Part shown: one piece after another, positions 10,501 to 19,439 of the stretch | How the letters are laid out: each line of letters opens with the position of its first letter | Position numbering within the stretch: the stretch's first letter is position 1 | Source of the DNA: Mactromeris polynyma | Lineage: Eukaryota; Mollusca; Bivalvia; Venerida; Mactridae | Assembly: GCA_032209605.1 (NCBI GenBank) | Contig: JASFXZ010000035.1 | Location: 3,601,001 to 3,665,000, forward strand | DNA: 64,000 nt | Direction of reading: 5' to 3' | Translations under genes and position numbers: made by a program | The notes under the pieces: model-generated | Seen by the model: the letters and a program-made list of their open reading frames with translations, nothing else | The model's database searches: none | Told to the model about the DNA's origin: nothing

Positions 10501-12950
10501 AAACATATATATGTTCAGAAATCAATTCCATTCCATTACACATGATTGCAAGAATTTCAATTATGCATTATATTTAATTACTTTTAAACATGATTAATAA
10601 CATCTAATGAAAATCACATATTTTAATTACCCTATCCCTGCAGAATCATGAACATTACTCTAGTTATACCATATACTTACCGCACTCAAGTCTTGCCATT
10701 TAGAATTTAAGTCGGCCTCAGGTAAAACCAGCTTATCGCTATGCATAAGCTGAAATACACAGATGAATTCCTTTTTTCATTATAATTTCAATACACCATT
10801 CCATAACTACGATATAGGTCAGTATAATACATAAGAAACAATAATTATATCAAGATATGAATTCTATTGAATCTGTTACATATGTCTTTTAAGTTTGTAG
10901 AGCTACTCTTTAGAGGTGGAGCTAACTTCAACATCGAAACTAAATAGGAGAGACATAAATAGCATAATCAAGAACAGACTTTGCAGCTATTAGATACTTG
11001 AATTGTTAGTAACCGTACTGTTGAGAAAATGCGAGTTTCATATCAATACTTTACCTGCTTGTGTACACACACTTTATTGTGAATGGACTATGATATAAAA
11101 CAGATAAAATACTGGAATATGTAATTAATTCTTGGGGCTTTGCCTCCCCCTATTCAACTAGATGCTTTATCTATTTCTAACTTCCATACATTTAGCATAT
11201 TTATTAAAGTTTCCTAACATTTTTTGGTTTCTAAGCTGTTAATTGCTTTATTTCTCTGTAAAGATTGTCCATAAACTAAAACAACACATTTTGTTAGCTT
11301 TACAGTTACATCTTATTACACAAGACTGACTGAATTTGTAAATATGAATCATTTGAGTTGTTTGAGTTATACATTTCGAATAATGTTTATTGCATAAAAC
11401 CTGCACGCACAAATGAACCATTAACCACATACCAGATTTCTGCATGTCCTTAATCTTGTGATATCTGCTTCTATTGAGGTATCTGTTGACGCTGGATTTG
11501 TCCAGACAGGATCGTTTGGTTGACGTAGACCACATATATTCCTTAGCAGACAAGACAGTAACGTAATATCGAAATTTGAAGAATCTGGCTGGTTATCGAT
11601 GGGTGGCAGGAACTGCTTCTGATTAGCAGTTATCACCCTCAAACTTTGGATGTCTCGACTTTTAGCAGTCAAGTGTTGCACAACATTGTTACCTACCACC
11701 ACATCAAAAACCTTCCTCAGAACGTCTGTACCCAGCTTAACTAACAGATACTGATATCTGAAGATGAATTTATCTGAAATCATACATATAACTGGAATAT
11801 AAATTCCTTACACTGAAAATTTCATTTTAAGAAACATAACTTAAATATTACTACATAATTTAGTAAGTCTATGATAGCATATTGCAGGTTGGGTTCAGAA
11901 CAATTTGATCTACATTACAGATACCGAACTGTTTTACGCCAAATGCTTGAGAATGTATTTGTATCAAGTAAATACAATCAGACACCATTTAAAAGTTTAC
12001 AAATGATGATACTGACTAATACGCATATAATAATTGTTTTACGTTTTATACATTTGTGCCAAGTAATTTAAATACTCCATTGATAAATGACAAGATGTTT
12101 AAACCCATGTTTGACATTTGACATCTAAGTGTGACCTTGCCCTTTGATCTACAGGTCAAGATCACGCTTGTTAACTCTTGGACATCTAGTTGTACAGGTG
12201 TTGCAAGCGACACACTGCATTATCATGGTAAAATTGTGTGGAGTAATTTAAATAATCGCCTGCTTGTCGATATAATAATATTCATGACAATATGTTTTAG
12301 ACCCTTTTTTGACATTTGACTTCTAAGTGTGACATTGCCCTTTGAGCTTCGGACAGGGGTTTTGTGCGACACTGCAAACAGGCTGGACAAAACTGGTGAA
12401 AGGTAAATACACATATATCAAGTTCTGCTGCATTTACTAAGTTTCATGTGGTAACTCACTTTATTGAAATAAAAGCTCAACAAACTAAATAACACAAATA
12501 AAATATATTTATTAAACTGTCCCTGATGGAAAAGAAAGCAAAAATGACCAAACAAAAACCGAACTGATTTTCAATGTTGGGATTGAAAAATGTTTGAGTG
12601 AAATATCAGAAAGTGAACAACTTATCTGTTGCTCTGTTTTATCCATGCACTTGGGTTTATTTAACTGAAACACGTTTCAAACTCGACTTGCTACATTATA
12701 GTTTAGGTGGGTGGGGTATTAACGTTTACCGTCGCCTATAACGCTGTCTGAAACCTTGGATCCCAAGTACAGCATTAAAAATAACAGGGTGCTCAAAATT
12801 ACAGTGAAAATGATACAACAAGGAAAACAAATTCTCACCAGCTGGGCCAGGATTTTGTTCGATGCCAGCCATTATCAGTAGTAGTCTAACAAAGCTTACT
12901 GTCCCGATAACTTTGATCATCACACTGAAGTAAAATGGCATGCACATCAT
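5066..12950 (-). CDS. NLR gene 1: 2A-like leader, HEPN(DZIP3-like), coiled coil, NACHT, LRR-like protein (five coding exons)
   Basis: Inferred coding exons in transcript order: 12950-12839, 11773-11433, 10749-10681, 8821-8536 and 7587-5066. Every junction has AG and GT, and the phases match (1, 0, 0, 1). The total is 3,330 nt, a predicted 1,109-aa protein. It contains a hydrophobic leader with 2A-like GIEQNPGP (residues 29-36), a DZIP3-type HEPN domain (~38-185) with RNLLMH at 149-154, a coiled coil (~230-265), a NACHT module with Walker A GDAGMGKT (341-348) and Walker B LILMDGLDEW (427-436), and a leucine-rich C-terminus. Family knowledge: NACHT ATPases are oligomerising immune switches, and HEPN domains are often RNA-cleaving or RNA-binding. 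A cytosolic sensor or effector is inferred. No frameshift or internal stop lies in these exons, but an upstream in-frame extension is cut by TGA. It has a tandem paralogue at 23,751-31,809. Confidence 0.82.
8536..8821 (-). CDS. Gene 1 exon 4: end of HEPN and heptad coiled coil
   Basis: This 286-nt exon is bounded by caattgcag and GTTTACAG/gtaaac. It encodes ILLRLNPVGVGG (end of the HEPN fold), a helical linker with KAWHESDRLLKQ, then a coiled coil with two VTNVKxD heptads and KRKLEEEMKRQ. The exon enters in phase 0 and leaves in phase 1. The homologous exon of gene 2 is 123 nt longer: five extra heptads and six further residues. The coiled coil probably sets spacing or oligomerisation between HEPN and NACHT. 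Confidence 0.85.
10681..11773 (-). CDS. Gene 1 exons 2 and 3: DZIP3-like HEPN domain
   Basis: Exon 2 is 11773-11433 (341 nt, after gtatgatttcag, donor gtatgt). Exon 3 is 10749-10681 (69 nt, after gtatttcag, donor gtaagt). The products join as ...TRLRTCRNL + LMHSDKLVLPEADLNSKW..., creating RNLLMH, the R-N-x-x-x-H signature of HEPN domains, only after splicing. FDITLLSCLLRNICGL, TDTSIEADI and SKWQDLSA match the conserved pattern of the DZIP3-type HEPN family as I know it. In the family, R and H of RxxxxH are the catalytic pair of HEPN ribonucleases. Whether this subfamily cuts RNA is not established by sequence. Confidence 0.82.
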
Positions 12951-13024
12951 ACCAGCTCAATGATGACCAACGAACGTTCCAATCCTACATCGGTAACTAG
13001 CTATGTCGATGCCCATTTTCGCAG
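12839..13024 (-). CDS. Gene 1 exon 1b: hydrophobic leader with 2A-like motif
   Basis: The exon starts after tgttttcag (first base 13,024) and ends at CCAGCTG before gtgagaa. The usable start is the ATG at 12,950. It gives a 37-residue leader whose core VIGTVSFVRLLLIMA is hydrophobic, followed by GIEQNPGPA. The 2A consensus is D-(V/I)-E-x-N-P-G-P, with ribosome skipping between G and P. Here Asp is replaced by Gly and the other motif residues are kept. The exon ends in phase 1 and joins the HEPN exon as A-D-KFIF. An upstream ATG at 13,016-13,014 in good context opens a frame that is in phase but ends in TGA at 12,959-12,957. Confidence 0.72.
12957..13016 (-). promoter_or_regulatory. 19-codon upstream ORF, a decayed N-terminal extension
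   Basis: ATG at 13,016 in context GAAAATGG (A at -3, G at +4) encodes MGIDI...SYRCRIGTFVGHH and a TGA. Only two codons follow before the downstream ATG pair at 12,950. In gene 2 and the pseudogene copy the same frame reads through (Asp or Gly codon in place of TGA). Gene 1 therefore carries a nonsense change that turns an N-terminal extension into a uORF, so its translation would need leaky scanning or reinitiation. Confidence 0.65.
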
Positions 13025-13949
13025 CTGAAAACAAATGTTCACAATACAATGGATGTATTTATACATTTTAGTATGGAGATATCTGCTATGCATGGCGAAG
13101 TTTAGAATCATATAATTTGCAGTAATGACCAACTTTCCTATCTATAAATAATGCACCATAACACACTATTCCAGTACCACTTCAGCTAATGAGGTTTTAG
13201 AGAAAACATCAAAATAAGTCAAATTGTTCTAAGCTTGAAATGTCGAAAGGAAATTGACACGATTGCTTTTTCAGTAAAGTGTTTGTAATACTAAATGTTT
13301 TGTCATCAGTAATTTAATGGTGTATTACATACTGTTATAGTTATGATATATACATTCTCTCCTGTTTTAAAGCCAGAGAAACAGTCACTTCTTTGTCTTA
13401 AAAACTGGAAAATTGGTCCATGAATAAACAATAGAATGAACTGTTTATTCCATCATCGGCCATATTAATGTACCAAAATATATTAACATTTATGTATGTT
13501 AGCATGATACATTTTCCAAAATGGGTATCAACAGGTAAATCTACCACACGCCGATTTTGGTAGATTTTGTTTTACACCGCAATAGCTTTACTGTTCTATT
13601 TATTGAACTGCATATTGTAGCTTTACTCGTTCTATTTATAGAACGGCATATTGTTTACATCGCGGATATTTCACATGTGTAAATCAACATAGATTGTGCA
13701 AATATTGCTTTAGTTTGTGAGCTGTTTACAAGGGTGTCAATAAGAGCAGAGAGTCGGAAAAAATACTCAGTGACTTATTCGTCATCTTATACCCAGCTGT
13801 TTTTTCTTTGCTGAATGATCATAATTAAAGGGAGAACTTCCAGACACCCGCCTACATTTGGCGATTTCCCTGCTACTTAAAACATAAGTGAAATCCTTGT
13901 ATTTACATCAGGTCGGTTGAAACTTTTAATATTGCAAAATATTTGTTCT
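13025..13949. other. Intron 1 (3' part), no gene seen
   Basis: AT-rich sequence conserved in units 2 and 3. A 35-bp imperfect duplication near 13,585-13,655 contains the palindrome CGTTCTA-TTTA-TAGAACG at 13,628-13,645. No ORF is supportable. Confidence 0.5.
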
Positions 13950-16683
13950 GATTTTACACCTAGCATTCGTTAGGTAGCCACAGCTGTCGAGTTTACACCT
14001 ATCATTGGTCAGGTAGGCACAGTGGTCGAGTTTACACCTAGCATTGGTCAGGTAGGCACAGTGGTCGAGTTTACACCTAGCATTAGGTAGGTAGCCACAG
14101 CTGTCGAGTTTACACCTAGCATTAGGTAGGTAGCCACAGCTGTCGAGTTTACACACAGCATTAGTCAGATAGGCACAGTGGTCGAGTTTACACCTAGCAT
14201 TAGGTAGGTAGCCACAGCTGTCGAGTTTACACACAGCATTAGTCAGATAGGCACAGTGGTCGAGTTTACACCTGTCATTGGTCATGTAGGCACAGTGGTC
14301 GAGTTTAAACCTGGCATTGGTCAGGTAGGCACAGTGGGCGAGTTTACACCTAGCATTGGTCAAGTAGGCACAGTGGTCGAGTTTACACCTAGCATTAGTC
14401 AGGTAGGCACAGTGGTCGAGTAAACACCTGGCATTGGTCAGGTAGGCACAGTGGTCGAGTTTACACCTAGCATTGGTCAGGTAGACACAGTGGTCGAGTT
14501 TACACCTAGCATTGGTCAGGTAGGCTCAGTGGTCGAGTTTACACCTACCATTGGTCAGGTAGGCACAGTGGTCGAGTTTACATCTAGCATTGGTCAGGGA
14601 GGCACAGTGGTCGAGTTTACACCTATCATTGGTCAGGTAGGCACAGTGGTCGAGTTTTACACCTATCATTGGTCAGGTAGGCACAGTGGTCGAGTTTACA
14701 CCTAGCATTGGTCAGATAGGCACAGTGAACTAGTTTACACCTAGCATTGGTCAGGTAGGCACAGTGGTCGAGTTTACACCTAACATTGGTCAGGTAGTCA
14801 CAGTGGTCGTGTTTACACCTAGCATTGGTCAGGTAGGCACAGTGGTCGAGTTTACACCTAGCATTGGTCAGGTAGACACAGTGGTCGAGTTTACACCTAG
14901 CATATGTCAGGGAGGCACAGTGGTCGAGTTTACACCTAGCATTGGTCAGGTAGGCACAGTGGTCGAGTTTACACCTAGCATTGGTCATGTAGGCACAGTG
15001 GTCGAGTTTACACCTATCATTGGTCAGGTAGGCACAGTGGACAAGTTTACACCTAGCATTGGTCAGGTTGGCACAGTGGTCGAGTTTACACCTAGCATTG
15101 GTCAGGTAGGCACAGTGGTCGAGTTTACACCTGGCATTAGTCAGGGAGGCACAGTGGTCGAGTTAACACCTAGCATTGGTCAGGTAGGCACAGTGGTCGA
15201 GTTTACACCTAGCATTGGTCAGGTAGGCTCAGTGGTCGAGTTTACACCTAGCATTGGTCAGGTAGGCACAGTGGTCGAGTTTACATCTAGCATTGGTCAG
15301 GGAGGCACAGTGGTCGAGTTTACACCTAGCATTGGTCAGTTAGGCACAGTGGTCGAGTTTTACACCTATCATTGGTCAGGTAGGCACAGTGGTCGAGTTT
15401 ACACCTAGCATTGGTCAGATAGGCACAGTGAACTAGTTTACACCTAGCATTGGTCAGGTAGGCACAGTGGTCGAGTTTACACCTAGCATTAGGTAGGTAG
15501 CCACAGCTGTCGAGTTTACACACTGCATTAGTCAGATAGGCACAGTGGTCGAGTTTACACCTATCATTGGTCATGTAGGCACAGTGGTCGAGTTTACACC
15601 TAGCATTGGTCAGATAGGCACAGTGAACTAGTTTACACCTAGCATTGGTCAGGTAGGCACAGTGGTCGAGTTTACACCTAGCATTAGGTAGGTAGCCACA
15701 GCTGTCGAGTTTACACCTAGCATTAGGTAGGTAGCCACAGCTGTCGAGTTTACACACAGCATTAGTCAGATAGGCACAGTGGTCGAGTTTACACCTATCA
15801 TTGGTCATGTAGGCACAGTGGTCGAGTTTAAACCTGGCATTGGTCAGGTAGGCACAGTGGGCGAGTTTACACCTAGCATTGGTCAAGTAGGCACAGTGGT
15901 CGAGTTTACACCTAGCATTAGTCAGGTAGGCACAGTGGTCGAGTAAACACCTGGCATTGGTCAGGTAGGCACAGTGGTCGAGTTTACACCTAGCATTGGT
16001 CAGGTAGGCACAGTGGTCGAGTTTACATCTAGAATTAGTCAGGGAGGCACAGTGGTCGAGTTTACACCTAGCATTGGTCAGGTAGGCACAGTGGTCGAGT
16101 TTACACCTAGCATTGGTCAGGTAGACACAGTGGTCGAGTTTACACCTAGCATAGGTCAGGGAGGCACAGTGGTCGAGTTTACACCTAGCATTGGTCAGGT
16201 AGGCACTGTGGTCGAGTTTACACCTAGCATTGGTCATGTAGGCACAGTGGTCGAGTTTACACCTATCATTGGTCAGGTAGGCACAGTGGACAAGTTTACA
16301 CCTAGCATTGGTCAGGTTGGCTCAGTGGTCGAGTTTACACCTGGCATTGGTCAGGTAGGCACAGTGGTCGAGTTTACACCTGGCATTGGTCAGGTAGGCA
16401 CAGTGGACAGGTTTACACCTAGCATTGGTCAAGTAGGCTCAGTGGTCGAGTTTACACCTAGCATTGGTCAGGTAGGCACATTGGTCGAGTTTACACCTAG
16501 CATTGGTCAGGTAGGCACAGTCGTCGAGTTTACACCTAGCATTGGTCAGGTAGGCACAGTGGTCGATTTTAAACCTGGCATTGGTCAGGTAGGCACAGTC
16601 GTCGAGTTTAAACCTGACATTGGTCAGGTAGGCACCGTCGTCGAGTTTAAACCTGGCATTGGTCAGGTAGACACAGTGGTAGC
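13950..16683. repeat. 39-bp minisatellite, about 70 units
   Basis: Consensus unit: gtttacacctagcattggtc plus aggtaggcacagtggtcga. The period is 39 bp (13 codons), so several frames stay open on both strands (VEFTPSIGQVGTV on plus, TNARCKLDHCAYL on minus). These long ORFs are a by-product of a period divisible by three in a stop-free unit, and I do not call them proteins. Variant units (aggtaggtagccacagctgt, gaactagtttac, gttttacacc with one extra T) recur in blocks, showing internal duplication. The array ends against a tRNA-Met-like sequence. Segment 2 has one unit at the homologous site. Confidence 0.95.
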
Positions 16684-16734
16684 GCGTCTGACTCATGATC
16701 CGAATGTCGTGAATTAGAGCCTCGTGTTGAGTGT
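16666..16734 (+). repeat. tRNA-Met-like sequence at the end of the minisatellite (SINE head)
   Basis: cacagtggtagcgcgtctga followed by ctcatgatccga and a degenerate T-arm resembles a tRNA D-arm and anticodon arm with anticodon CAT. Downstream text (ttgagtgtg.tttgatcac, then aaacttcacaatc) is shared with unit 2. There the A box TGGCCGAGGGG fits TRGYNNARNNG perfectly. This is best explained as a tRNA-derived retroposon head, not a working tRNA. Confidence 0.45.
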
Positions 16735-17104
16735 GGTTTGATCACAAACTTCACAATCACTAAGCCTTAGGTAGATTAACAGGAAAATTCAACCCATGTC
16801 TTGAAGATTATATTAGACTATCGATAGAAGTTCCCTTTAAACTGACGAAGCATAAGTTTCGATATTATTCATTAGTGAGTTTAAACCCGCTGAATAGATC
16901 TCTTAAATACTGCTATCAAATAGGTCAGTCTATTTTAAGTTTCATATGCATACCATAGTCATCGAAACAGGAAGTAGGTAAACACAAAATGAAAATTCTG
17001 TCCGAAACACGCGATCATCAGCTTAGTATTATCGTTAGATATTTGTATGAAAATCATGATATGTTTTTTTCTACGTTTAAAAGTTTCATTCGTTTAATAC
17101 TTAC
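16735..17104. other. Intron 1 (5' part), no gene seen
   Basis: AT-rich sequence between the minisatellite and the inferred first exon. It has no supported coding region and is absent from unit 2. Confidence 0.4.
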
Positions 17105-17262
17105 CTTTAAATACAGCAAATGCACCGATATATCTTCGCAGTCATATCTTCAAAATGGCATTCCTTTGCTGTTCCGGATGATTGAAATCACGTGTTCAAA
17201 CGTTGCTATCAAGAGTAGTCGTTCCTTCTTCGTTCACACACTGACACCATGTCTTATAAATG
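17105..17262 (-). promoter_or_regulatory. Candidate promoter and non-coding first exon of NLR gene 1
   Basis: On the minus strand a consensus splice donor (TTTAAAG/gtaagtatt) sits at 17,105. Upstream of it is ~125 nt with no long ORF, and a TATA-like TTTATAAG at about 17,260-17,253. Exon 1b of gene 1 begins with an acceptor before its ATG, so an upstream non-coding exon is required, and this is the nearest good donor. The same block is kept in unit 3 (52,500-52,700) but its donor reads ggcaggt. No homologue follows gene 2. If right, the minisatellite lies in a ~4.1 kb first intron. Confidence 0.4.
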
Positions 17263-17630
17263 AATTGTAGTGTATATATGTCCCATGTACAAATATTTTC
17301 GAAAGAAATACACATTTGGAAACGCCTAAATATTCCAAATGTTATTGAGTATTTAGCATGTAACGTTATAAAACAATTGGTGGGTTTATATCAAGAGACC
17401 TTACGCTCAGCCGTTATTTTCGTCTTTCTCTTCTTGTGATTGTGAATGTATGCACTTCTTGTTGATGCTACAAATAATTATACAAGATACTGCCATTACA
17501 GTTACATTCATATACAGTTTTCATCTATTAAGATAACTACATACTGCTTATTGTATATATATGTTGTCGTATATAATGTCTATGGAACGCCGAATCTACA
17601 TAAGTCTTTGAAGAGCTATTAATTATTACA
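17263..17630. other. No gene seen between duplication units
   Basis: AT-rich sequence upstream of the candidate promoter. Part of it (17,400-17,530) recurs in unit 3 at about 52,870-53,030. The minus ORF at 17,537-17,722 is interrupted in unit 1 and is not supported. Confidence 0.4.
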
Positions 17631-18031
17631 GACATATTCAAATAATTGATGACCACTTCTATTGAATTGAAGAGCTCTTCAAGTGAATTAACGAACTCTG
17701 ATTGATTATTTGTTGCTGTCATAATACAATTTTTGTTAGATAAATGGCAAACACTATCAAACAGTTGACCATAATATCATTATTTGTGTTATTTAATACC
17801 AATGTATTTACGAATAATGTCCTTAGTTAGTGTCACAACCATTCCATAAACAATGCCTCAATTTGTAATATACTGTATATGCTTAGCAACAATTTGTTGT
17901 GTCATAACCCAAAATTTAATCGAAATATTACATGATAATAAGCGTTGAATATACCATGTCATCATTGCTTAATTTATCGGTATTGGCTTGATTAATATAT
18001 ATTTCATTGTAACGTATCATTGAAGCATCAG

Positions 18032-18301
18032 ATTATCATAGAGACCAATCGAATGTTATGCGTGTGGTGGCGATTTGTGCAAGTGTTTCAGTTGCCATGT
18101 TTATAGCTGTACTGGTCGTTGTTAGAATATTTTGCTGGAAGAAAAGGTAATCGTATTTTGGCGGCTGCGTTGAATCCATCGATCATATGCAGTAATACTT
18201 TAAAATGCAATTACACATATACGATCGTACAATCATATATAACGTATTTCAGGGTGTGCATGTCTTTTACTGATCGTTTTCCAAGGATTTTTAATTTGTA
18301 A
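18032..18301 (+). CDS. Second copy of the membrane-protein 3' exons
   Basis: The transmembrane exon is 18,032-18,146 (donor AAGAAAAG/gtaatc) and the tail exon is 18,253-18,301 (after cgtatttcag, TAA stop). Compared with unit 1, substitutions give Q to H, G to C and F to I, with at least one silent change (CGA/CGT), and no frame damage. The hydrophobic core VSVAMFIAVLVVV is unchanged. An ectodomain should be encoded upstream, between 13 and 18 kb, but I see none. The fragment may therefore be an exon remnant copied with the NLR segment. Confidence 0.45.
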
Positions 18302-18384
18302 TTAGTTACATGTGTGTGTATTGTTTCAAGTCTTCTGTGTTCATAAGAAAATATCCCTGCGATATCACTGCGATTATATTACAG

Positions 18385-18481
18385 AAGCTAAATTTAATTT
18401 ATATGCAAACAGACATTCTACACTTGCTGAGATCATGGATACGAGAGTCATTTTCCATAAGATGTTGATACCAGTGTGCCG
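18385..18481 (+). pseudogene. Second copy of the possible tail exon
   Basis: After attatattacag the sequence reads AKFNLYANRHSTLAE in one open frame and ends near ccggtaatg. It is one base shorter than the unit 1 copy at the donor, so the two copies would splice differently. This supports decay. Confidence 0.22.
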
Positions 18482-18737
18482 GTAATGTATACCTATTTGT
18501 AAAAACGAATTGATAATCTAATTTTCGATATTTGATTCATTTTATTTCTACACACATAAAAAGGCCAATATTAATAAGATTAACGAATATGTTATTATAT
18601 TACAAACTGATCTTTATCAATTGACCTATCAAAATGTTAATATCGAATTATTGACGATCGCTGATGGTATAGTCACTTGTTTCGTGAATTGTGTTGCATA
18701 AAGTGGAAGAAGTATTTATGTGTACCCTTGAGCTTTA

Positions 18738-18850
18738 TATTTTATGGATTGTTGTTTCCCCGAGTTCTATGTGGAGAGGCATTGTCCTATATATGGCGTT
18801 CCCCGTAGCAACTTATTCTCTGCTTTTATATCAAAATATTTGACATCTTT
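18738..18850 (+). repeat. Dispersed repeat copy (ggcgttccc family), unit 2
   Basis: Duplicate of the element at 1043-1150, with a short insertion (catctttagggcgggtatg) at its 3' side that unit 1 lacks. Confidence 0.45.
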
Positions 18851-19016
18851 AGGGCGGGTATGATCTACTTATTGTCGTGTTAAGGTGTACTCAGTTCCAT
18901 GAAAGTTTATCTTGTTCTTACTCACTAAGGCTACTATCCTGATCTGTATACATAAAGATGGACAGTGACGATGCTGTAACATAGTCATGTTTTGAGGAAC
19001 ATGAAAAATCGATCAA

Positions 19017-19089
19017 TGGCGATACCAGGATTCGAACCCGGGTCTACGGATTGCCGGTCCGTTATGCTAACCACTACACCACAGCGACC
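19017..19089 (-). tRNA. tRNA-like sequence, second copy
   Basis: The same 73-nt structure as 1292-1364, with A box TGGTGTAGTGG, B box GGTTCGAATCC (now the exact GGTTCGANTCC consensus) and GGC at the anticodon position. One T-stem pair is G-T. The acceptor stem is as poor as in the first copy, so a pseudogene or SINE head is favoured. Confidence 0.5.
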
Positions 19090-19439
19090 CAGCGTCATTT
19101 TCGTGCAAATTGAACTTATATAAAGTTGATTAAGGTTAACTACATTTGCACACCGATGTTAACTAGATTTGCAGACATAAACATGGACAGTGGCAATGCT
19201 GTAAGACTTGCTCACCTTTGTAAACGGTAGGGGACTAACAAATAGAGCAGTAACATCTTGCAAGTTTCAAAACCGATAGAAAGGTCCAACTCACAAACTA
19301 CCACAGTTATCACTAAATCATTACTAAGCAATAGATATTCAAAAAACATTATGGTCCCCTGCGATTCATTGTCGGCAAGAGGACTTAGTTAATAAAATGA
19401 CATAAACGTGAGCATGAAGTGTTGATCTTGATGGTAGAA

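Larger units (their letters stand above)
1..17630. repeat. Tandem segmental duplication, unit 1
   Basis: Position 1 aligns with about 17,631: the same text (gacatattcaaataatt...) restarts there, and colinear similarity continues through the membrane-protein exons, tRNA-like element, repeat blocks and the whole NLR gene. Offsets drift because of indels: 17,630 at the left edge, 18,685 at the NLR stop codon, and about 18,850 at the first coding exon. The largest difference is the 39-bp minisatellite, ~70 units here against one unit in unit 2. The true left boundary may lie outside the window. Confidence 0.9.

Noticed and set aside
12726..12838. Read-through of the leader ORF past the NPGP exon (ENLFSLLYHFHC...)
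   Set aside because: A good donor (GCTG/gtgaga) ends the exon just after NPGPA, and the joined phase fits the HEPN exon; the downstream text differs between copies.
13950..16683. CRISPR-like array (regular units, direct repeats)
   Set aside because: Repeats are contiguous with no unique spacers, in a spliced eukaryotic gene context with no cas genes.
13926..16717. Long ORFs of 120-300 codons on both strands across the 39-bp array
   Set aside because: They follow from a stop-free unit whose length is a multiple of three; both strands and several overlapping starts behave alike, and the homologous site in unit 2 has one unit and no ORF.
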